In this document: positions 1-10,100 of the stretch, piece by piece
Layout of the letters: every line of letters starts with the position of its first letter
Position numbering within the stretch: position 1 is the stretch's first letter
From: Cephalothrix simula
Lineage: Eukaryota; Nemertea; Palaeonemertea; Archinemertea; Cephalotrichidae
Direction: 5' to 3'
Length of the DNA: 11,807 bases
Assembly: GCA_035591015.1 (NCBI GenBank)
Contig: JAXIUW010194956.1
Location: 1-11,807 of the forward strand
Translations under genes and position numbers: made by a program
The notes under the pieces: generated by a model
What the model was told of the DNA's origin: nothing
Seen by the model: the letters and a program-made list of their open reading frames with translations, nothing else
The model's database searches: none

Positions 1-66
1 CGTCATAATCCAAACTCACAAAATCACCAGTGGCCACTGCACTGGTGGAAAGAATGTGTTCTTGGC

Positions 67-195
67 AAAAACACGGGGATATCGCGGGGATATCCCCGTG
101 CGAATGGGATCGAAGCAAACTCACGGGGATATCGCGGGGATATCCCCGTGCTAATGAGGTTTGACCAAACTCACGGGGATATCATCGCGGTGAGC
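67..195. repeat. 50-bp tandem repeat with internal perfect palindrome (about 2.5 copies)
   Basis: The string CACGGGGATATC starts at 72, 122 and 172, an exact 50-bp period. In the first two copies it is followed by GCGGG and then GATATCCCCGTG, so 72-100 and 122-150 are each inverted repeats with perfect 12-bp arms and a 5-nt loop. The third copy has the left arm only and then diverges (ATCGCGGTGAGC). Between palindromes the units share AATG(A/G)G and CAAAC. The array is GC-rich in an AT-rich region. No function is evident; it could be a satellite fragment or a part of a transposon. Confidence 0.9.
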
Positions 196-1093
196 TCCAA
201 CTTGTCCATGTATGATTTATTTATTATTCACGCACGCATTTATTGTGTCGTTTTTCATTTAAATCAAGCTTTATTGATTTATTTAATTTGTAACATAGAG
301 ATAGTTTGCACTTAGAATGTAATGACAGTAGGTTTCGTTGTTAATAATTTATTAGATGTGGATATATGGGGATTTATAAAAAATTAACTTAAGAATGTGT
401 TAAAGGGAACCGTTCCTGTCAGAAATCCTAGGTACTAGGTAGCCTTCTGGCACCTCCCTGTCTGTCCCGCATTTATCTCCAATCTGCACCTATAAATCCA
501 ACATTGCCCCTATGAATCTAAAACAAGGGAAAATAGGGTTCTCTTGGACAACATGGGTAAAGTTTTGGGTACATACATGTAGGTCTTTCCGTAGAAACAG
601 GGAAAATCGGCTATACAGCAGTTTACCGGTACATCTTCAAGAATTTTATTAAATTTTTTGCGATCTTTTGCACGCACAATCACTTTCTACATGCATGCGC
701 AAAGAAGCTCTAATCACTGCTATATAAAGTATATTTGCACCACTAGTAATTATGCATGATAAAACTGTTTGATTCAATGTAATGTAGATAATAACATCTT
801 AAGGTTTTAGCATAACGAAGTGATGTGTTTTGTAACTTTAAAAAATGTAAATCCTCATCCCTATTACCCGTAATTCTATTTATGTGTGAAAAGTTTCAAA
901 ATTATGTAAACTATGTTTTTAGGGATAGGGGATAGGGCCATCCTGAATTTTTAAAAAAATCGATAGTCAAGTGAGTCTAAAGACAGTGCAGTCTAACGGA
1001 AACTTTAGACAACTTCAGAAAATTGACGCGTGTAAATTATTTTCATGCTTACATATTTGAAAGTAATAGTAATATATTGCTTATTTCCCACAG
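196..1093. other. non-coding, no recognised feature (intron or upstream DNA)
   Basis: The stretch is AT-rich with frequent stops in all frames. I see no splice-bounded island resembling the expected preceding TTLL5 segment, no repeat of note and no promoter-like signal. Because the gene's 5' exons must lie to the left, this is most likely intron. Confidence 0.6.
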
Positions 1094-1150
1094 CGTAATT
1101 GCAGCAAGAACTGGTGCGTATACCAGTTCGCTTTCCAGTGCCAAGATAAA
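1094..1150 (+). CDS. TTLL5: TTLL5 putative exon (phase-defined, poorly conserved)
   Basis: A pyrimidine-containing acceptor (TTTCCCACAG) precedes C1094 and a strong donor GTGAGT follows A1150. Read with one base completing a codon, the 57 nt encode VIAARTGAYTSSLSSAKI plus two bases (AA), which the first base of the next exon completes to Lys. The peptide is Ser/Ala-rich and probably disordered. I cannot match it residue by residue to vertebrate TTLL5, where the segment after the TTL core is also variable. Support is the good splice sites, the open frame and phase agreement with the next three exons. No exon carrying the preceding two bases of the split codon is visible in 1-1093. Confidence 0.6.
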
Positions 1151-4100
1151 GTGAGTTACTGTTCATGTTTTACAAGGCTAACACCCTTCTCCCTAACAAT
1201 TTATATGTGCCCTAACACATTATTCTATTTCAATTGCAGTTATATTTTAGTTGAATCAGTTCATCAATTTTCCTATCCTTAACCTAGTAATAGGCAGTCC
1301 TAAACTATTTATTAGTACTTTCCTGGTGGTGATAATACATATACTCTTAGCTAAAATCCTCAAAACGTTTCACCACCCCTTGTTCTATTTATCTTCGTTA
1401 TCAAAAAAAAATAATGATTAAAGCATTTGTCAACGTCTGACATTTGTCTTCATCACCTATATGCCTATAGTAAATGAAGAAAACGCAGTATGGTTTAACT
1501 TACACCGAAAATCGCGCTCTTTCGTAGGGACCTGTTATTTTGCAACACCTATTGTATTGCAAGTTTTTCGGTTAAGCTCTGTCCACAACCGCTTCCTGTT
1601 TCCATCACTCCTCCAACAGACTAAGATTAAATGGGATAAATTTTTATAATGACCGGAAATGATGGAAGCCGGAAACTTATTTGCCGTCAACGGCGCTAAA
1701 ACAAAAAACTTGCGATACAGTAGGTGTGTTGCTAAATAACAGGTTGTGACGTTTAGTGAACCATGTGAATGATTGGCGTAACATTTTAAAGAGGGTGAGG
1801 AAACATAAATAATCATGACGTACATATATCATTATAGGGAACATTCGAAGAAGGTCAAATTTCTAGCTCTAAAGAATCATTGGTAGCCCTTATTTAAGAA
1901 ACGGTAAAACGCCGACCCCTGAAAGGGGGTGAAGACAGATACTATTTAGTAAAATCATGTTATAAAAACTTAGGAAAACAGCTTAATTGCTGCAAGGTTT
2001 TTGAACCTTGTTGGCTTTTATAAATTATTTTTGGTTAAATATATCATTTTCTTCTTTCTTTTACTTTAGTTAATGTCCTGAAATATGGTTTTGGTTTCCA
2101 TGCTTAATTTCTTACCCTATATAATTATAAAATGATTATGTTATCTTTGTTTTTGAAATTTATATAAGGATAGCTTATATAAATGTACCATGAAGCTTCT
2201 GGCTATGCTTCCTAAATTCTAACATTTTCTGATGGACTAGAAATTAGATTGAATATTTAAAAATTCTGCTAAATTTTCATTGAAGTACATGTATTTTAAA
2301 AACTTTAATGTCTTTTTTTGTTTACTCCCAGGTTTGGTCAATTACACAATTCCACGCATCCACAGCTGATTATTGGCCAGGTAGGTTAAATTTCAAATTT
2401 TTTTTTTTTGGACAAAAGGCACAGCATATGGACAGTTAACATGTTTAAGAAAGGAATTCGCAAGTCTATATTTTATATTGATGTAAAGTACATTGATAAA
2501 ACTAATTGTTATTTATTATTGATACTATATTTTAAAATCAGAGGCCAATGGGTGTTGGCGCTAGGCCACCGGGCAAGGTTAGTGTAGAATATACATGTAG
2601 TAAACAAATGTAAATGTAGTTATTTTCATTTTGGCTACAGCTTTTTGTATACATTTTATTTGTAGAAATTAGGGTACGATTAGAATGAAATTACAGCTTG
2701 CTTTCTATATAATTTTTTTGGTTCCAAACACAAACTCCAATTTAGTTGAAAGGTGCCCGTTCTTTAAAAATCTTATTTGGTCGGGATATTTGGAGTCCAC
2801 ATATACAAAGTGCATGCTTATGTTATAGGGTGACCTGGTCTATCCTTATTTACACGTCTTAAGGACTAGGCCAGCTAAAATTCTATCATGATTTTTTTAT
2901 TATGCTTGGTTTTTCATTTTAGTAATCTTTGCATAAAATGATAAACCTTATTGTGTAGACACCCTTTCATGTGTCTTAATTCCGGCTGAAAATTACCCTT
3001 TTTGCCAATGCTTGTTTTGTTGAAAAAAAAAGTATTCTTAAATCCCATCTGAAAAGATGTTGTGTATGTCTGGTATTCATTGAATCCAACCACTATTTTC
3101 GTTTTTCTGGTGATTTTTACTTTCATTTTAAATTTTTGTAGTTATTTCCGAAATGAACTGATATTATACATTTCAGGGTGTGTTGTCCTCTATTGTACAA
3201 AAAAGAACTTTGCTTTATGAAAGAAAACTTCAGAACCTTGGTACGAATCGAAAACGAAAAAAACGGAAGCCAGCGACTTCGTCTGCTCCGCACATGCGCA
3301 ATGGTATCTTTCGTGGAAGCGTTGTTCCACCGGAAGTTGAAGACTCTGCGTCTCATGGTGATGGACCGTCATCAACTGTTGAAGATGATGACGATGAAAA
3401 AGATGAGACTGTTAAAAATGGTTGTGATAATGACGGCAAAGGTGACGAAAAAGCTGATGAAACTAATGATAAAAAGGCGGCGCCAGTAGTCATCCAACCT
3501 CCTCCTCCCCCATTATATAACGTTGCAAGTATAGTCAAAAGTGCTGGTGATATGAGGTATGCTTGATTTTACCCAGTTGCAGTATTCATTATTGAATATT
3601 ATCATACACTAAAGTACAGACACGATCTAAATAATGCCAAAAAAGATCCCAATCCGCCCCCCCCCCGCGAAAATCTCCCAAGTGGGGACCCTGAACCCCA
3701 TGACCCTTAATCTGACTTGTTATAAAAAATATAGGAAAAAGTTTATTTTTTCAAGACTAAAGCGCTACCTGGTGGCCCCTAGCGGCGAAAATTTGCATTT
3801 TTCGCTAGGCGCTACCAGGTGGCGCTGCAAGATTTTTACTGATCTAGAATTGGTGCTATTGTTGTATAGAACAATAATATTGGTCTAAACATTCTGTTTC
3901 AGGTGTTTTGACTGTACCCTTATGCGAAAATGCACATTTTCGCCGCTTGGGGGCCACCAGATGTTGCTTTAGTCTTGAAATATAAACTTGTTCCTACATT
4001 TTTTATAACCAGTCAGAATATGTAAGGGTCAAGGGCATCAGGGTCCCCACTTCAGAGATTCTCGCAGTGGGGGGGGGGGCTTTTTGGCATTATTTAGATC

Positions 4101-7100
4101 GTGTGGCCAATTTTCTGTACCTTCGTGTATACACAAGGGGGTCAAAAAAGTTTTCCCACCCCCGTGGTACGGAAAGGGGGCAAAAAGGGACCAAAATGGG
4201 CGGAGGTAGAAAAATGCCCATTTTGGGATACTTTTTGCCCCCTCACCCAACCATGGGGGTGGTAAAACTTTTTTACCGCCCTATTCTCCTAGGCTCTTCA
4301 CGACCTTTCTAAAAATATATAGTGTACTGGTGTCTACTACCGGCCAAAATGAGATACCGACAGGGGTAAAAAATGCCAATTTTTGGCCGTTTTGATCCCC
4401 CTACGTCCACCCAGTGGGACGGAGAAAAAATTTGACCCTCCTCTTTCCTAGGCTCTGCAAGACCTTTCTAAAAATATATAGTTTATGGGTGCCTATTGCC
4501 CGCCAATATGATAAACTGTTGGGGGGTCCGAAAATGTACCTCGTTAGATCCCTCATCCAATTATGTATTTATGTATTTTTCTATTTTATCTTAATTTTAG
4601 TAAAATTCAAGCTCGGTGTGCTTTTGCCACTTATCTCTCGCGGGTTAGAGACCGTCTTGTGGCAGAAAATAACAGGACTACTACTCAATCACAGGATGCC
4701 GTTGCAAATGAACAAATGGTGAGTCCTAATTTATGGTTTATGATTAAAGAACTGTTAGAAACATAGAAGAATCTTTTTTTGAAATATTTTCTCTGGGATA
4801 TTTGGTTCTCTTTTTAAGTAAAATAAATAGTGTAGTTTTTCTTGGCTGTATTATGTGATTCTCCATTGAATATTTCAGCTCATCGCTATCGCTCACGGGT
4901 GGTGCACTGAGGTTTTAGTATGCGTGTACCAGAAAAAGCTATTCAGCTTGGCTTGGGAATTTCCTTTCTGTTCATCATTTTCATGATATGGGTTTTTCCC
5001 ACGAACTACTTCGTATTTCGTAATGTTCGTATTACGGAATATTTACAGTGTTTTCGATGTTGGGTAATAACATGGGGAATTGTAGCCTACCCACTCCGGG
5101 AGGAGGGCTTTTACGTAGTAAAAGCCTTTTACGTAGTAAAAGCCGTAGAAATAAGCCCTCTCCTCATGCAAGACACGTCCTAGCGTCCTCTTTTAAACAT
5201 GCACTGTGACCAAACTAGGCAGCATAGAAAGGTGATGTATAGCTCATTTGAAGCAAAACTTATGGCAAATTATGATTAATTGTTGTCTTTTCTTGAACGT
5301 TTTTTCCTCAAATTCTCATTAAATTGTGAAAATGGCTCTAGAATTATTTCCAAAGTGGCTCCCATATTGGAGTTAATTTTTTGGCATATTTCTTAAATAA
5401 GCTAACCGTTCAAGATAAGGTAAACTAACCTATATTCTTCATAATTCGCCAGAAGTTGTGCTTCAAATGAACTATACCTTATCTTTCTATGCCGACTAGT
5501 TTGGTCACAGTGCAGTGTATGTTTAAAAGAGGACGCTAGGACGTGCCTTGAATGAGGATAGGGCTTATTTACTACGTAAAAGCCCTCCTCCTGGAATGGG
5601 TAGGCTACAATTCCCGATGGGTAATAATGTTTTCAGTTTTTTGAAAGACGCATTTTGAAAATAATTGAAAGAAAACGCAAGTCGCATGCGCATATTTCGA
5701 AAACTATTGGATGGGCCATTCCTCAGTAAGGGTTTTGGGGGGGGGGGGAATATCTTCGTCCCATTCAAGTACTTCAAAGTGGACAAGTTCTCAAAACTCC
5801 GGCAAGCGTAGAAAATTTTTTTAATGTAACTTTTTGACTGTTCTGGTCTTTAATTATTTTACAGTCTGAAGATGAGGTAATAACGCACACAAAAAATACA
5901 GTATCCTTCGTAACCTTTAGGTTAGATTCGTGCTTCTTTATTATTACATCTAGTAATAAATGGTGCATATTAAACCTCAGTTTTAAGATATGATATTTAT
6001 ATAATGCTCATAGTAATGCTTGTTATGTTAGTGATTTTTACGTGTATAACCCTTGTATTAAATTTCCAATAAGTTTAGCTGATCAAAAAATGTAGTCTGC
6101 TGTGATCTCGTGAAACCTAACTCATGTTAATTAAAGATTGACATTGGAAATATCCCATTAGCATTAATATATTTTTTTAGAATATTGGCGTATATTTATA
6201 TCAGGAGGTAATAGAAGGGGGTCTAACCTCAGATTTCCGATTTTTCCCGATTTCCACTCAACTAAAAACATAAATAAACAATCGATCGCACAGTGCTGCC
6301 GATGCAAAAATTCTTTGCCAAAATGAATTACTAGCCGGTATTGACCAGTTAAGTAACAAATATGTATAGTCATTTATACCTGTCGTAGGTATGCCACGAT
6401 GGCCGAGGGGTATCGACGTTGGACTTCAAATCTGAATATCCACGGTTCGAGTCCCAATAGACCAATAGATGCTAGCAGTTTTGGTTTTTCGTAATATAGT
6501 CATTTTATTAAAAAATCATTTAACTTGATTATTTTCAGTAAATTATTATTTTTGAAATTACCATTATTAAGAAAAGAACACTTCAAAGGGTCCCCATTGT
6601 TTTTATCGAAAAAAATCTTATTTTAGATGATTTTAGGGCAATTTTAACAGAATTTTTTAGGAAGGGGGTTGCTCACAAATATTATTTTTTCTAAAAAAGG
6701 CGCAGGTGGGCGCAAGGTTTTTTTCAGCCATATGTAAGAACACATATCAGACTTCATCAGGAGCAAAAAATCTCAGATACACTTTTTGACCTATTTTAGT
6801 ATTTGACTCCAACATTTTTCAATTTTAAATTTTCAAATAGATGAACAAAAATTCCTTTAAAAAAACACTTTCAAAAAATATTATTTTGTTTAATTTTGCT
6901 AGTAAGAATAATTAGTTAGTAAAAATTTAAAACCGATTTTGTTAAAAAAATTTAATCACAAGTTAACCTTTTTCACTTTTAAAAAAGATTGAAAAAATTT
7001 TACTGAAATTTGAAATTTTGAAACCCCAATTTCAGACACTTAATACGACCTCGTTATGAAGATTTTTCGAATAATTTTTTCATGAGTAAGTTAGAATGTT

Positions 7101-10100
7101 AACTTTAATCTACGATAAAAAAACTCAAGTTTTTCTCAATTTCAATTTAGGAATTTCGGCATAGTTTTTAGCGATCGGCAGCAGTGTGGATCGGAGTGGA
7201 ATGTTCTTTTCTTTAAAAAAAATCCGCACCAAAATCCATTTAATATTTCTATGTCAAAAACTTTATTTAGTAGAGCACGTATCTGAGGTTTTCTCGCCTT
7301 GGCTACTGAGGTGCGCTATTTGTGTCAACTTCGGCAGCTTTCGTATTCAATTTCCTATTGATTACACTTAACGGAAAAAATACCGAATCGATAAATTACT
7401 GACAATTAATGAAACTTCGAGTGTAGCTGTTAAATAAGGTCACGGAAATTTTACTCTGAATTTTTCGCTGGATTTTGATACGGTTTTTCTTATTTGATAA
7501 AAAAGCATACCTATCCAGTACTAACACATTCAATACTTTCGTCATATATCGCTAAGTTTACAGAACACCAATCAAATATTAATTTTTTCAAAATTTCGGC
7601 ACTACTGGCTAGCACTCTAAAAAAGAACATTCTGTAGCTCATGAAGTTTACAAATTAAGTATTTTCTAAAGAGAAATTTTAAAACATTTTGTGTCAAATT
7701 TTGTATCAGCCTTATGAAGATTAGACTGTTTCCCCCTGATTTTATTTGGATTACAAAATGTACCCGATTTATATTTTAGTGCCATTTTTAGTTATTTAAA
7801 TGTACCAAAATATAGTCAAAATACTAACTCGTGCATAAAATTAATTTTTTCAATCAAAAGAAAATTAATTTAAATCCTCATTATATCCTTTTTTATTAGC
7901 AGCGTGGCAAACCTAGCTTTTTGCCACCTATCATTTATGCAAGTAGAATGGAGGTAAAATGCTGATAGGTTTATTGAACTAGAGACACTTTATCTTATAC
8001 ACTTGCCTTCTCAGAAAAATTTTTGGATGGGCATAATAAACTCAAAGACAAAAGGATTTTGGAAAAACGAATAGTTTTCATTTATAATGTCGGCATTTCG
8101 TTAGGTGGTTTCTATTTTACGCTATCTACATAGGAAACCCATAATGGATAGCGTAAAATAGAACTCATCTAACGATTTGGATCCTAAATTGTTTGCACAT
8201 CCTACAATTTTTCTCCCATTTTCATGATTTTGTACGCTGAAAACTGACTATGCCTTTAGTACAGAAGACATCTAACATGATTTTAATTTCTATTTAGGTT
8301 TTTTGATATGGCGAAACCTTTATTGTTTTTATCTTTTTGATGTAATGAGTTGCAGTGTACTTTTTGTGCTTCTATTATTAATTTGCCTGACCAAAATATT
8401 ATTCTTCAAAAAATTCCCCCACTACTTTTTCAAAAATACTTATAATATTTAGTATTTTTGGCTGGGCCTGTTGTTATGTATTCAAATTTTGGATTATTTA
8501 ACAAAAATAATAACTTTAGTATATATTTCCTCAGTAAAACTAAAATAAACTACAATAAATTCATTTTAGCTGGAAAGCCTTTACATGAACGCAATGATCT
8601 AATATTATGCTTTTTAGAAACTGGTGAAAGTTTAAGAGATAAAAGTCACCATTTTTCATTCTGCCTTATTTTACAATTGCAATGGCTTTAGATTAGATAT
8701 TTATGTAGTCAATGGTAATAACAATTTTTTAATATTTATATTATCAATTACAGCTGTATTTCTGTTCTTTTATATTTTAAAGCCTGCTGTAAATGTAATA
8801 ACATACGTCAGGGTGGTTACTCACCTGGAAAACCTGGAAATCAGGGAAAAGTCAGGGAATTTTTATTCTTCCAGGGTTAACGCGATAAAAAATTTTTGCT
8901 TTACACATAAAAATCTTTTCAGTTATCATGAAATTATGCCGCTAATTAATTTTTCTCAAATTTTCTGCTGTCGCGTTCTCTGAAGTCAGGGAATTTTTTT
9001 GCGAAGAGTCTGGAAATTAGGGAAAAGAGGTAAAATGAAAATCATGAATCAGTGGCCACCATGATATCTATGTCTGTCATTTGAAACTATTTTCTATAAT
9101 ATTTACACTCTGGTAAATTTGAAATTTTTCCAAAAATAATTATTTGATATTTAATTTAGGATCTTGTCCTTCGGTTTCTTCGAAGAGCTGCTGGAAATCT
9201 GCAACAGCCTTTTAAAGTCATTGTGCCAAGTAAAAAATTACATGTGCATGATCGGAGAAGAATTCTTGCAAAACAATTAGGAGATTTTGTTCAAATATAT
9301 AGTAGGGTAAGGAGTTTAATCTCATTTCTTATTGAATATATTCAGACTTCTTTCTAAATAATAATTCAGCTTATATTATTCAATAAAGCAGACTTATTAT
9401 TAAGAAATACAGGCTTATTATTCAAGAAATTCAGCGTTATCATTCAAGCAATTCAGACTTATCATTTAAGAATTTAGATTTCTTATTCAAGCAATATTAA
9501 TTGTTTATTCAAGAAACTCATTTGCGCTTTGTCGAACTTTTAAATGATAAAGGTACATTAAGCATTCGAAACCATTGCATCTTCCGTCTGAAAAATGATA
9601 AAATTTTACTTTTAGGAGACTGATGTCCTACGAAATCGTATCAGAACAATGAGAAGTATACGAACGCCTGAAGAAGGAATAGATGAAGATAAATTTGAAT
9701 ATTTCATTAAAAATGGATCGTAAGTTAAAGCCCAAAAATTAAAAAATATTCAAGTATATAAACTACAAAAGTATTGGAGTGTTGATTTGCAAAACCAAAC
9801 ATTTTTTGTTTTTGTTGGCTGGCTATGTCCACTAAATTATTCATATTGAATGATTTGGGGACACGAGATACATATATTTTACACTAGAAACTATACCACC
9901 GACATATATTTTACACTAGAAACTATGCCACCGACATATCATTCTAGTAAGTTTGAATAGGAAGGGACTTTACGTGTAAATACCTAAATAAGATGTACCT
10001 AAATATCATTTTCAGTGAGGCTGAGTTAGAAGAGGTTTTAACAACATACACAAAACAACATAAATCAGCAAGTATATTTCTCGGAACAAAATCAGTAATG

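Larger units (their letters stand above)
4719..9159 (+). other. TTLL5: 4.4-kb intron of TTLL5, rich in mobile DNA
   Basis: GTGAGT at 4719 to TTTAG ending at 9159. Besides the elements listed separately (5061-5627, 6284-7195, 8098-8175, 8809-9063), the stretches 5628-6280, 7200-8090 and 8180-8800 are AT-rich DNA with homopolymer tracts and small hairpins (for example AAAAATACT/AGTATTTTT at 8431-8458). No gene is supported in them. It interrupts the protein between EQM and DLVLRFL, a junction contiguous in vertebrate TTLL5. Confidence 0.85.

Noticed and set aside
72-183. Regular palindromic repeats at 50-bp spacing, resembling a CRISPR array
   Set aside because: There are only 2.5 units, the sequence between palindromes is partly conserved rather than unique, and the setting is an intron-bearing eukaryotic gene.
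1-1093. An additional upstream TTLL5 exon
   Set aside because: No splice-bounded segment resembling the end of the TTL core or the expected following block was found in any + frame.
1461-1825. Open frames on + (1461-1649) and - (1535-1825)
   Set aside because: They sit in an intron, overlap each other on opposite strands, and show no domain or codon pattern of a gene.
3178-3489. 103-codon open frame in another + frame over the exon at 3177
   Set aside because: It is a shadow of the TTLL5 exon; the other frame carries LLYERKL and splices in phase into SKIQARCAF.
4038-4312. Overlapping open frames on both strands around 4038-4312
   Set aside because: They arise from the G-run and the repeat DNA at the end of the foldback element and the 159-bp duplication; composition is Gly/Pro/Lys-rich with no recognisable domain.
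4920-5183. Open frame of 87 codons (+)
   Set aside because: Its second half runs through the left terminal inverted repeat of the 5073-5617 element, it has no splice or family support, and it has a repetitive YVVKAFYVVKA end caused by the 18-bp duplication.
6393-6465. Functional selenocysteine or suppressor tRNA
   Set aside because: Acceptor and T stems do not pair and there is no long variable arm, so an intact tRNA is unlikely in spite of the UCA anticodon position.
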